This document shows, one piece after another, positions 1-7,492 of a stretch of DNA of 64,000 nt (position 1 is the first letter of the stretch; the number at the start of each line of letters is the position of its first letter). A program made the position numbers and the translations under genes. The DNA lies in contig BAAAJN010000005.1 of the NCBI GenBank assembly GCA_039527025.1, positions 124,001 through 188,000 of the forward strand. The letters run 5' to 3'. The notes beneath the pieces are model-generated. The model was given only the letters and a program-made list of their open reading frames with translations. It was not told the DNA's origin and did no database searches. The DNA is from Microlunatus lacustris (GTDB lineage: Bacteria; Actinomycetota; Actinomycetes; Propionibacteriales; Propionibacteriaceae).

Positions 1-1
1 C

Positions 2-247
2 GTCGACGTCGTGCCGCACTTCGCCAAGAACATCCGCTACCAGGGTCTGCTGCTCTACACGGTCGGGGAGGACGCGCTGGCCGTGGCCGCGGAGGACATC
101 ACCGCCGCCCTCCGGGACGGCGCCCTGCCGGTCGGTGAGGAGGCCGGGCTGCCGCTGACCCGCTTCCCGCTGGAGCGCACCGCCGACGCGCACGCCGCGG
201 TGGAGGCCGGCACCGTCGGCAAGGTGCTCATCGACGTCGTCGGCTGA
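2..247 (+). CDS. C-terminal fragment of a quinone oxidoreductase / zinc-type alcohol dehydrogenase family protein, cut by the window start
   Basis: The frame is open from base 2 and ends at a TGA at 245-247, so only about the last 81 residues are visible. The ending, with the segment AHAAVEAGTVGKVLIDV, is the usual C-terminus of medium-chain NADPH:quinone reductases (MDR superfamily), where this helix and strand close the catalytic domain. In complete proteins the family reduces quinones or enones with NADPH in the cytoplasm. The nucleotide-binding Rossmann region lies upstream of the window, so substrate cannot be judged. The next gene follows after 31 nt on the same strand but has its own -10 box, so co-transcription is not required. 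Confidence 0.75.
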   Translation, partial: VDVVPHFAKNIRYQGLLLYTVGEDALAVAAEDITAALRDGALPVGEEAGLPLTRFPLERTADAHAAVEAGTVGKVLIDVVG

Positions 248-265
248 GCCCCGGGGCCGCTGCCC

Positions 266-271
266 TACGCT
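266..271 (+). promoter_or_regulatory. -10 box of a leaderless promoter for the aldo/keto reductase
   Basis: The hexamer TACGCT ends 7 nt before the GTG start at 279, which puts the predicted transcription start at or next to the start codon. No Shine-Dalgarno sequence lies between. This is the arrangement of leaderless actinobacterial genes. Confidence 0.5.
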
Positions 272-278
272 GCCGTCC

Positions 279-1250
279 GTGGTCGATCACCAGGGGCGGC
301 AGCGGTTGGGGCGGACGGCCGTGGAGGTCACGGCGCTGGGCTTCGGTACGGCCGCGCTGGGCAACCTCTTCACCGCGGTCTCCGACGAGGACGCCCGGGC
401 CACGGTCGACGCGGCCTGGGACGCTGGCCTGCGCTACTTCGACACCGCCCCGCACTACGGCCTCGGCCTGTCCGAGCGGCGGCTCGGTGCTGCCCTGACG
501 GGTCGGCCGCGGGACGAGTTCGTGGTCTCCACCAAGGTGGGCCGGCTGCTGGTCCCCAACGCGCACCCGTCCGGCTCCGACGCGGCGCACCAGTTCGAGG
601 TCCCGGACACCCTGACCCGGGTCCGTGACTACTCCGCCGATGGTGTCCGGCGGAGCCTCGAGGAGAGCCTCGGACGTCTCGGTCTGGACCGCGTCGACGT
701 CGTCCTCGTGCACGACCCCGACGACGCGGTCGACCAGGCGCTCGCCGAGGCCGTGCCCGCGCTGGTCGCCCTGCGCGAGCAGGGCCTGATCGGAGCGGTC
801 GGCGTGGGGATGAACCAGTGGCAGGCCCTGCGACGCTTCGTCGTCCAGAGCGACGTCGACGTGGTGATGGTCGCCGGCCGCTGGACGCTCGTCGACCGCA
901 GCGCGGAGCCGCTGATGGCGGCCGCAGCGGAGCGCGGGGTGTCCGTGCTGGCGGCCGCCGCGTACAACTCGGGCCTGCTGGCCTCGCCCTGGCCGGCCGA
1001 CGACGTGCTCTTCGACTACGCTCCCGCCCCGGCCGACGTGCTGGCCGGCGCCCGCCGCTGGGCGGCCCGGGCCGAGCAGCACGGCGTCACGCTTCCCGAC
1101 CTGGCCCTGCAGTTCCCGCTGCGGCACCCCGCGACCGCCGCCGTGGTGGCCGGGCTGCGCTCCCCGGCGGAGGTCGACGCCGCCGTCGGCCGGATGAGCC
1201 GTCCTGTGCCGGAGGCCGTCTGGGCAGATCCCGCACCCTCCGTTCCCTGA
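279..1250 (+). CDS. Aldo/keto reductase (D-threo-aldose / L-fucose dehydrogenase-like)
   Basis: A 323-residue cytoplasmic NAD(P)H-dependent oxidoreductase of the aldo/keto reductase barrel family. The catalytic tetrad can be read: Asp55 and Tyr60 in FDTAPHYG, Lys86 in VVSTKVG and His145 in VVLVHDPDD. The early strand ALGFGTAALGN and the LVHDPDD segment recall the branch annotated as L-fucose or D-threo-aldose dehydrogenase, so a sugar or small aldehyde substrate is likely, but that is inference. The GTG start at 279 is supported by a -10 box 7 nt upstream. The stop codon TGA at 1248-1250 lies inside the first unit of a repeat array, so the last residues (SVP) are repeat-encoded. It converges with the NmrA-like gene on the other side of that array. 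Confidence 0.88.
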   Translation: MVDHQGRQRLGRTAVEVTALGFGTAALGNLFTAVSDEDARATVDAAWDAGLRYFDTAPHYGLGLSERRLGAALTGRPRDEFVVSTKVGRLLVPNAHPSGSDAAHQFEVPDTLTRVRDYSADGVRRSLEESLGRLGLDRVDVVLVHDPDDAVDQALAEAVPALVALREQGLIGAVGVGMNQWQALRRFVVQSDVDVVMVAGRWTLVDRSAEPLMAAAAERGVSVLAAAAYNSGLLASPWPADDVLFDYAPAPADVLAGARRWAARAEQHGVTLPDLALQFPLRHPATAAVVAGLRSPAEVDAAVGRMSRPVPEAVWADPAPSVP

Positions 1251-1389
1251 GATCGTCGCCGTTCCCTGAGATCGTCGCGGTTCCCTGAGCTTGTCGCCGT
1301 TCCCTGAGCTTGTCGAAGGGCCCTCCGACGAGCTCAGGACACGCCCTCCGACGAGCTCAGGACACGCCCTTCGACGAGCTCAGGACACG
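1242..1389. repeat. Array of seven short palindrome-related repeats between two convergent genes
   Basis: Four head-to-tail 19-bp units related to GTTCCCTGAGCTTGTCGCC occupy 1242-1260, 1261-1279, 1280-1298 and 1299-1317. After GGG they are followed by three 23-bp units in opposite orientation, built on CCCTTCGACGAGCTCAGGACA, at 1321-1343, 1344-1366 and 1367-1389. The two halves are complementary (CCTGAGCT-GTCGAAGGG against its inverse), so the transcript could fold into alternative hairpins. The array supplies the stop codons of both flanking convergent genes. It may act as a bidirectional terminator, but it lacks a U-tract. Confidence 0.85.
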
Positions 1390-2241
1390 GTCAGGCGACG
1401 GCGCGCGCAGCCCGTCGACCAGGGGCGTGGTCGGCCGGCCGATCAGCCGACGGAGGTCCCCGGAGGTGTCGGCCAGGGCGCCCTCGGCGGTGTTCGCGTC
1501 GAGGGCGGCCACGAAGCCGGCGGTGCCCTCGTCCAGGCCGGTGGCGGTGAGGGCTGCGACGTGCTCGGCGGTGCTCAGGTCGCGGTACTCGACCGGTCGC
1601 CCGGTCACCTCGGTGATCGCGGCCGCCAGCTCGGGCATCGTCCAGGCGACGTCGCCCGCCAGCTCGTACACCCGGTCCTCGTGGCCCTCGCCGGCGGCCA
1701 CGGCAGCGGCGGCCTCGGCGTAGTCGCGCCGGGCGGCGCTGGCCGTCCGGCCCTGGTGCGCGCTGCCCAGCAGCACGCCGGACTCGGCGGCCTGGCCGAC
1801 CTGGGCGGTGTAGTTCTCGTGGTACCAGTTGTTGCGCAGGAAGGTCCAGGCCAGGCCGGAGCGGGCGATGACCTCTTCGGTGGCCTTGTGCTCGGGGGCG
1901 AGGGCCAGCGTCGTGGTGTCGGCGTTCGGGGCGCTGGTGTAGACGACCCGGGTCACCCCGGCGGACTTCGCGGCCTCGACGGCGTTGGTGTGCTGCTGCA
2001 CCCGTCGGCCCACCTCGGAGCCGGACACCAGCACCACGGTGTCGACGCCCGCGAGGGCGGCCTGGAGCGCCGCCCGGTCGTCGTAGCCAGCCACCCGGAC
2101 CTCGACGTCGGACCCCAGCACCTCCGCGGCCTTCGCCGGGTCGCGGACCACGGCGACGACGTCGGCCCCCCGGTCCTGCAGGGACTCCACGACCAGGCGG
2201 CCGAGCTGGCCGGTGGCCCCGGTGACGGCGATGGTGGGCAT
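1357..2241 (-). CDS. NAD(P)-binding NmrA-like / QorB-type atypical SDR oxidoreductase
   Basis: A 294-residue atypical short-chain dehydrogenase. The nucleotide-binding motif GATGQLG is at residues 8-14, followed by a strand ending in VVRDPAKA, which suggests NADP(H) preference. The later RNNWYHENY segment is typical of the QorB/TMR group of NAD(P)H:quinone reductases and of NmrA-like redox sensors. It could therefore be a quinone reductase or a sensor; neither is proven. The ATG at 2241 is preceded by GGAGGAG with good spacing. The stop codon at 1357-1359 and the last eleven residues (from VLSSSKGVS) are encoded by the repeat array, so the native C-terminus was probably replaced when the array formed. 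It lies 59 nt downstream of valS on the same strand. Confidence 0.85.
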   Translation of the reverse strand: MPTIAVTGATGQLGRLVVESLQDRGADVVAVVRDPAKAAEVLGSDVEVRVAGYDDRAALQAALAGVDTVVLVSGSEVGRRVQQHTNAVEAAKSAGVTRVVYTSAPNADTTTLALAPEHKATEEVIARSGLAWTFLRNNWYHENYTAQVGQAAESGVLLGSAHQGRTASAARRDYAEAAAAVAAGEGHEDRVYELAGDVAWTMPELAAAITEVTGRPVEYRDLSTAEHVAALTATGLDEGTAGFVAALDANTAEGALADTSGDLRRLIGRPTTPLVDGLRAPSPDRVLSSSKGVS

Positions 2242-2300
2242 GCGCTCCTCCTCAATCGGTTGAAGGTTCTACCGAATGGGGAACGGGCCCGCTCGGGGCT

Positions 2301-4892
2301 CTATTCCGCCGCTCGGGCCTCCTCGGCGAGGGTGACCCGCACGGCCACCGGCCCGTCGCCCTCGGCCCAGCTGACTCCGCCGCTGATCCGCCCGACCGCC
2401 CGCAGGTCGCTCTCCACGGCCTGCAGCCGCGCCAGCGCCTCGGCCGGCCCGGAGAACTCGGCGGCCGCGACGTCGGTGCGCATCGAGACCTTGGCCTGGG
2501 ACTTGGCGCCGCGGATCTCGACCAGCGCCGCGGACACCGCGGTGAGCAGGGCCGGGTCGCCCTCGCCGGCCAGCTCGGCCCGGGTCGGCCAGGACGCCGT
2601 GTGGATGGAGCCGTCCTTCCACCACGACCAGACCTCCTCGGTGGCGAACGGCATGATCGGGGCGAGCAGCCGCAGCATCACGTCCAGGGCCAGCGCCAGC
2701 GCGGCCTGCGCCGAGCGCACGCCCGGGTCGGTCGGGTCGCCGTAGGCCCGCTCCTTCACCAGCTCGAGGTAGTCGTCGCAGAACTGCCAGAAGAACTGCT
2801 CGCTGACCTCCAGCGCCCCGGTGTAGTCGAAGGCGTCGAAGGCGGTGGTCGCCGCGTCGACGACGTCGGCCAGGGCGGCCAGCACCGCCCGGTCGACCGG
2901 CTCGGTGACGGCAGCGAGGTCGGGGTCGCTGCTGATCCCCAGCACGAACTTCGACGCGTTGAGAACCTTGGTGGCCAGCCGACGGCCCACCTTCATCTCG
3001 CGCTCGTCGAAGGGGGAGTCCATGCCCGGCCGGGCCTTGGCGGCGCGCCAGCGCACCGCGTCGGAGCCGTAGCGCTGTAAGATGTCGGTCGGCACCACGA
3101 CGTTGCCCTGGGACTTGCTCATCTTCTTGCGGTCCGGGTCCATCACGAAGCCCGAGATCATCGACCGCACCCACGGCAGCGACCCGTTCTCGAAGTGCGC
3201 GCGGACCACCCGGGAGAACAGCCAGGTGCGGATGATCTCGTGCGCGTGGGTGTTGAGGTCCATCGGGAAGGTGAGCTCGAAGAGCTCCGGGTCCCGCTCC
3301 CAGCCGCAGACGATCTGCGGGCTGAGCGAGGAGGTGGCCCAGGTGTCCATCACGTCGGGGTCGGCCATGAACCCGCCGGCCACCCCGCGCTGCTCGGCGG
3401 TGAAGCCGGCGGGCACGTCGGAGCTGGGGTCGACGGGCAGCTGCGCCTCCTCCGGCACCAGGGGGTGCGCGTAGTCGGGCTCGCCGTCGGCGTCGAGGGG
3501 GTACCAGACCGGGAACGGCACCCCGAAGAAGCGCTGCCGCGAGATCAGCCAGTCACCGTTCAGGCCGCCGACCCAGTTGTCGTAGCGGTACTTCATGTGC
3601 TGCGGCACCCAGGCCAGCTCCGCGCCGCGCTCCAGCATCACGGCCTTGAGGTCGGCGTCCCGGCCGCCGTTGCGGATGTACCACTGGCGGGTGGACACGA
3701 TCTCGAGCGGCTTGTCGCCCTTCTCGTAGAAGCTCGCCTTGCGCTGCGTGGGCTTGGGGTCCCCGTCCAGGTCGCCGGCGGCGCGCAGAGCGGTGACCAC
3801 CTTCTCCCGCGCCGAGAACGTGGTCAGCCCCGCCAGCTCGGTCCAGTCGACGCCGTCGGGGAGCCACTCCGGCTTGTCGCGCAGGAGGCGGCCGTCGCGG
3901 CCGATGACCACCCGGGCCGGCAGCTGGAGCTCGCGCCACCAGGTGACGTCGGTCAGGTCGCCGAAGGTGCAGCACATGACCAGGCCCGAGCCCTTGTCGA
4001 TCTCGGCAGCCGGGTGCGCCAGCACCGGCAGCTCGACGCCGTAGACCGGAGAGGTGACGGTCTGACCGACCAGGTGCGCGTAGCGCTCGTCGTCGGGGTG
4101 GGCGATCAGGGCCACGCAGGCCGGGATCAGCTCCGGTCGGGTGGTCTCGACGAAGACGGGACCCTCGGGGGCGTGGAAGGCCACGCGGTGGTAGGCACCG
4201 GGGTAGTCCCGGGCTTCCAGCTCGGCCTGGGCCACGGCGGTCTGGAAGGTCACGTCCCACAGCGTCGGCGCCTCGGACATGTAGGCCTCGCCCCGCGCCA
4301 CGTTGCGCAGGAACGCCTTCTGGGCGACCGCCACGGAGTCGTCGGAGATGGTCGTGTAGAGCGAGGACCAGTCGACGCTGAGGCCGACGCGCCGCCACAG
4401 GTCCTCGAAGGTGCGCTCGTCGACGTGGGTGAGCTCGTGGCACAGCTCCACGAAGTTGCGCCGGCTGACCGGCACCTGGCGCTTGGCGTCGGGCTTCTCC
4501 GGGGGCCGGAAGTCGGGGTCGTAGGGGACCGACGGGTCGCAGCGGACGCCGAAGTAGTTCTGCACCCGGCGCTCGGTCGGCAGGCCGTTGTCGTCCCAGC
4601 CGATCGGGTAGAAGACGTGCTGGCCACGCATCCGCTGGTAGCGGGCCACCAGGTCGGTGTGGGTGTAGGAGAACACGTGGCCGACGTGCAGCGAGCCGGA
4701 CACGGTGGGCGGCGGGGTGTCGATGCTGAACACCTCGGCCCGCGACGCGGGGCGCACGAACGCGTAGGTGCCGTCGGTGCGCCACTGCTCGATCCAGCGG
4801 TCCTCCAGGCCCTCCAGCGCCGGCTTCTCCGGTACCCGGGCGCCGCCGCGGGGGCTCGCGTCGGGTCGGGGATCAGCGATCTGGGTGGTCAT
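2301..4892 (-). CDS. valS: Valine--tRNA ligase
   Basis: A class Ia aminoacyl-tRNA synthetase of 863 residues that charges tRNA-Val and edits threonyl-tRNA-Val. Visible signatures are the HIGH-type motif HVGH at residues 69-72, the long CP1 editing insertion, and KMSKS at about 590-594, followed by the anticodon-binding domain. The protein ends soon after that domain (tail RVTLAEEARAAE) without the C-terminal coiled-coil arm of E. coli-type ValRS, so it belongs to the shorter archaeal-like ValRS type found in many actinobacteria. The ATG at 4892 has a -10 box TAGGAT 7 nt upstream, pointing to a leaderless mRNA. It is divergent from folC. Confidence 0.97.
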   Translation of the reverse strand: MTTQIADPRPDASPRGGARVPEKPALEGLEDRWIEQWRTDGTYAFVRPASRAEVFSIDTPPPTVSGSLHVGHVFSYTHTDLVARYQRMRGQHVFYPIGWDDNGLPTERRVQNYFGVRCDPSVPYDPDFRPPEKPDAKRQVPVSRRNFVELCHELTHVDERTFEDLWRRVGLSVDWSSLYTTISDDSVAVAQKAFLRNVARGEAYMSEAPTLWDVTFQTAVAQAELEARDYPGAYHRVAFHAPEGPVFVETTRPELIPACVALIAHPDDERYAHLVGQTVTSPVYGVELPVLAHPAAEIDKGSGLVMCCTFGDLTDVTWWRELQLPARVVIGRDGRLLRDKPEWLPDGVDWTELAGLTTFSAREKVVTALRAAGDLDGDPKPTQRKASFYEKGDKPLEIVSTRQWYIRNGGRDADLKAVMLERGAELAWVPQHMKYRYDNWVGGLNGDWLISRQRFFGVPFPVWYPLDADGEPDYAHPLVPEEAQLPVDPSSDVPAGFTAEQRGVAGGFMADPDVMDTWATSSLSPQIVCGWERDPELFELTFPMDLNTHAHEIIRTWLFSRVVRAHFENGSLPWVRSMISGFVMDPDRKKMSKSQGNVVVPTDILQRYGSDAVRWRAAKARPGMDSPFDEREMKVGRRLATKVLNASKFVLGISSDPDLAAVTEPVDRAVLAALADVVDAATTAFDAFDYTGALEVSEQFFWQFCDDYLELVKERAYGDPTDPGVRSAQAALALALDVMLRLLAPIMPFATEEVWSWWKDGSIHTASWPTRAELAGEGDPALLTAVSAALVEIRGAKSQAKVSMRTDVAAAEFSGPAEALARLQAVESDLRAVGRISGGVSWAEGDGPVAVRVTLAEEARAAE

Positions 4893-4899
4893 GCCCTGA

Positions 4900-4905
4900 A
4901 TCCTA
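4900..4905 (-). promoter_or_regulatory. -10 box of the leaderless valS promoter
   Basis: TAGGAT on the minus strand ends 7 nt before the valS ATG at 4892, with no room for a ribosome binding site. Confidence 0.5.
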
Positions 4906-4968
4906 GGAGAACCGGCGGACCCGCCCGCACGCGTTTCCCGCCCCGGGCGGGAGGATGGCCGCCGCCCC

Positions 4969-4974
4969 TAGACT
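4969..4974 (+). promoter_or_regulatory. -10 box upstream of folC
   Basis: TAGACT ends 9 nt before the folC ATG. The predicted leader is only a few nucleotides, so GGAGG at 4976-4980 would lie at or before the transcript start and may not serve as a ribosome binding site. Confidence 0.4.
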
Positions 4975-4983
4975 CGGAGGGCC

Positions 4984-6459
4984 ATGTCGATGCCCCAGAG
5001 CTCCCCACCGCAGACCCACGCCGAGATCGTCGCGGCCCTCAGCAGCCGCTGGCCCGAGCACCGCGTCGCGCCCAGCCTGGCCCGCGTGCAGGCGCTGACC
5101 GGGCTGCTCGGTGACCCCCAGCACGCCTTCCGCGTCATCCACGTCACCGGCACCAACGGCAAGGGCAGCACCTCGGCGATGATCGAGTCGCTGCTGCGGG
5201 CCACCGGCCTGCGCACCGGCCGCTTCACCAGCCCGCACGTGACCGCGGTCAACGAGCGGATCACCATCGACGGCGAGCCCATCTCCGACGAGCGCTTCGA
5301 CGACGTGTGGCGCGAGATCGAGCCGCTGGTGGCGCTGGTCGACGCGCAGGAGCTCGACGGCGTGGCGATGACGTTCTTCGAGATCATCACCTGCATGGCC
5401 TTCGCGGCGTTCGCCGACGCCCCGGTCGACGTGGCCGTGCTCGAGGTGGGCCTGGGCGGCACCTGGGACGCGACCAACGTGGCCGACGGCGACGTCGCCG
5501 TGATCACCCCGATCGACCTGGACCACACCCACCTGCTGGGCGAGACACTGGCCGAGATCGCCGCCGAGAAGGCCGGCATCATCAAGCCGGGCGCCCAGGC
5601 CATCCTGGCCGGGCAGTCCTTGGAGGCTGCCCAGGTCCTGCTGGCCCGCTGTGCCGAGGTCGGCGCCATCGCCCAGCGCGAGGGCCTCGACTTCGGCGTC
5701 CTCGGCCGCCAGCTCGCCGTCGGCGGCCAGCTGGTCCGGTTGAACGGCGCCGAGGGCCCGGTCGAGGACGTCTTCCTGCCGCTGCACGGCGCCCACCAGG
5801 CGGCCAACGCCGCGCAGGCCCTGGCCGCGGTCGAGGCGTTCCTCGGCCTCAAGGCCGTCAACCCCGACGTGGTCCGCGAAGGGTTCGCGCAGGTCGTGTT
5901 CCCCGGCCGGCTGGAGGTGGTGCGCCGCGGTCCGGCCGTCGTGCTGGACGCCGCCCACAACCCGCACGGGGCCCGCGCCACGGCGGCGGCGCTCACCGAG
6001 TCATTCGCCTTCAACCCCCTCGTCGGGGTGGTCGCGGTGATGGCCGACAAGGACGCCCGCGGCCTGCTCGAGGTCTTCGAAGAGGTGATGAACGAGGTGG
6101 TGGTCACCAGCGTCTCCTCGACCAGCCGCGGGATGCCGGCCGAGGAGCTGGGCGAGCTGGCCGCCGAGGTGTTCGGGGCCGAGCGGGTCACCGTCGCGGC
6201 CCGCCTCGACGACGCCCTCGAGGTGGCCGTCGGCCGCGCCGAGGCGGAGGGTGCCGGCACGCCCGGCGTCGTCGTCACCGGCTCGGTGGTGCTGGTGGGG
6301 GAGGCTCGCGGCCTGCTGGTCACCGACGAGCCCGCCGAGGCGAGGGCGCCCACCGAGGACCGCGACGACGACTGGGACGCCGCCGACGACCCGGACTCCG
6401 ACGACGACGAGGGCGTGGACCCGTACGACGGCTTCCTGCCCGGGGCGGGCTCCCGGTGA
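4984..6459 (+). CDS. folC: Bifunctional folylpolyglutamate / dihydrofolate synthase
   Basis: A 491-residue Mur-ligase-family enzyme that adds glutamate to dihydropteroate and to reduced folates in the cytoplasm. The ATP loop VTGTNGKGS spans about residues 54-62, SPHVTAVNERI marks the folate-binding segment, and the C-terminal ligase-domain motif DAAHNPHG starts near residue 322. Beyond the usual end there is an acidic low-complexity tail of roughly 35 residues rich in Asp and Glu (DDDWDAADDPDSDDDEG), probably disordered. It is divergent from valS. Its stop overlaps the GTG of the following membrane-protein gene, so the two are translationally coupled. valS-folC-DUF4233-ndk is a familiar actinobacterial order. 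Confidence 0.97.
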   Translation: MSMPQSSPPQTHAEIVAALSSRWPEHRVAPSLARVQALTGLLGDPQHAFRVIHVTGTNGKGSTSAMIESLLRATGLRTGRFTSPHVTAVNERITIDGEPISDERFDDVWREIEPLVALVDAQELDGVAMTFFEIITCMAFAAFADAPVDVAVLEVGLGGTWDATNVADGDVAVITPIDLDHTHLLGETLAEIAAEKAGIIKPGAQAILAGQSLEAAQVLLARCAEVGAIAQREGLDFGVLGRQLAVGGQLVRLNGAEGPVEDVFLPLHGAHQAANAAQALAAVEAFLGLKAVNPDVVREGFAQVVFPGRLEVVRRGPAVVLDAAHNPHGARATAAALTESFAFNPLVGVVAVMADKDARGLLEVFEEVMNEVVVTSVSSTSRGMPAEELGELAAEVFGAERVTVAARLDDALEVAVGRAEAEGAGTPGVVVTGSVVLVGEARGLLVTDEPAEARAPTEDRDDDWDAADDPDSDDDEGVDPYDGFLPGAGSR

Positions 6460-6806
6460 ACCTCAGCCCGAAGAACCCGATGCGGGTGGTGCTGCTGTCG
6501 GTGCTCGTCTTCGAGGTCATCCTCTTCGGGCTGGCCATCCCGGTGATGATCCTCATCTCCGACGTGCCCGCGCTGACGGCCGCGCTCGCCGGCGGGGGTG
6601 CCGCGCTGCTGGCCCTCGTCGCGGCGGGCCTGATGCGCCGGCCGGCCGGCTACCCGCTGGGCTGGCTCACCCAGGTGGTCGGCTTCACCCTCGGCCTGCT
6701 GACCCCGGCGATGTTCGTCGTCGGCTTCCTGTTCCTCGCCCTGTGGGTGGTGACCTTCATGCTCGGCAAGCGGCTGGACGAGCAGGGCCCGCCCCGCACC
6801 GCCTGA
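6456..6806 (+). CDS. DUF4233 family membrane protein
   Basis: A 116-residue integral membrane protein that starts with GTG at 6456 inside the folC stop codon (GTGA overlap). Three to four hydrophobic helices can be seen: about 9-30 (VVLLSVLVFEVILFGLA), 37-60, and two in the second half (VVGFTLGLLTP and FVVGFLFLALWVVTFML). It ends in a short basic/proline tail. Its length and its place directly after folC match the DUF4233 family, which is conserved in actinobacteria and has no known function. Coupling to folC suggests housekeeping expression, not a folate role. Confidence 0.82.
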   Translation: MNLSPKNPMRVVLLSVLVFEVILFGLAIPVMILISDVPALTAALAGGGAALLALVAAGLMRRPAGYPLGWLTQVVGFTLGLLTPAMFVVGFLFLALWVVTFMLGKRLDEQGPPRTA

Positions 6807-6854
6807 CGCCGCGTCGTCCCTGTCCCTGCCGTCCTCCCGGCTCCCCCCGGGGGG

Positions 6855-6926
6855 CACTTCACACCCGAGGCGCCGGCCCCACACCCCGTGCAGCCGGCGC
6901 AGTGGCGGCGCCCGGGGTGTGAGGTG
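6855..6926. repeat. Imperfect inverted repeat between the DUF4233 gene and ndk
   Basis: The arm at 6855-6874 (CACTTCACACCCGAGGCGCC) pairs with 6907-6926 with about three mismatches, enclosing 32 nt. It lies downstream of a stop codon and upstream of the ndk promoter, so it could be a transcript-end hairpin. No U-tract follows, and it could equally be a REP-like element. Confidence 0.45.
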
Positions 6927-7025
6927 GGGTCCCCCTGGAACGGGGCAGCGCGGCGGGAGGGTGGTCCGGCGGCGTCGGCCGGGGTGCGCGACCTCCGGGA
7001 GGCCGGGGAGGGCGGCTGGTCCGGC

Positions 7026-7031
7026 TAGGGT
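7026..7031 (+). promoter_or_regulatory. -10 box of the leaderless ndk promoter
   Basis: TAGGGT ends exactly 7 nt before the ndk ATG at 7039. Confidence 0.5.
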
Positions 7032-7038
7032 GCTGGCC

Positions 7039-7470
7039 ATGACTGCCGCCGCCGAGGTCCCCACCCAGCGCTCCCTCGTCCTGATCAAGCCGGACGCGGT
7101 CCGCCGCGGGCTCGTCGGGGCCGTGCTCAGCCGCTTCGAGAGCAAGGGGCTGAGCGTGGTCGCCCTCTCGTTGCGCCAGGTCAGCGAGGAGCTCGCCGAC
7201 GAGCACTACGCCGAGCACCTCGACCGGCCGTTCTACCCGCCGCTGCGCCGTTTCATCACCTCCGGGCCCTCGGTCGCCCTGGTGCTGGAGGGCGACGAGG
7301 CGATCGAGGTCGTCCGGGCCCTGAACGGGGCCACCGACGGCCGCAAGGCCGCTCCGGGCACCATCCGGGGCGACTACTCGCTGTCCAACCGCGAGAACCT
7401 GGTGCACGGCTCGGACTCCCCGGAGTCCGCGGCCCGCGAGATCGCCCTCTGGTTCCCCGAGCTCGGCTGA
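7039..7470 (+). CDS. ndk: Nucleoside diphosphate kinase
   Basis: A 143-residue cytoplasmic enzyme that transfers the gamma phosphate from ATP to other (deoxy)nucleoside diphosphates through a phosphohistidine. The active-site His123 sits in NLVHGSDS, and the nucleotide-binding stretches LVLIKPDAVRRGLVG and GTIRGDY are intact. Length is normal for the family (about 135-150). The ATG at 7039 is chosen because a -10 box TAGGGT lies 7 nt before it and because upstream in-frame codons do not resemble the family. The next gene starts 22 nt downstream and may be co-transcribed. Confidence 0.97.
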   Translation: MTAAAEVPTQRSLVLIKPDAVRRGLVGAVLSRFESKGLSVVALSLRQVSEELADEHYAEHLDRPFYPPLRRFITSGPSVALVLEGDEAIEVVRALNGATDGRKAAPGTIRGDYSLSNRENLVHGSDSPESAAREIALWFPELG

Positions 7471-7492
7471 CGGCGGGAGCGGGGAGCCCACG

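Noticed and set aside
2242..2300. Operator at CTCAATCGGTTGAAG upstream of the NmrA-like gene
   Set aside because: The inverted CAA-TTG match is only three bases per side and could be chance.
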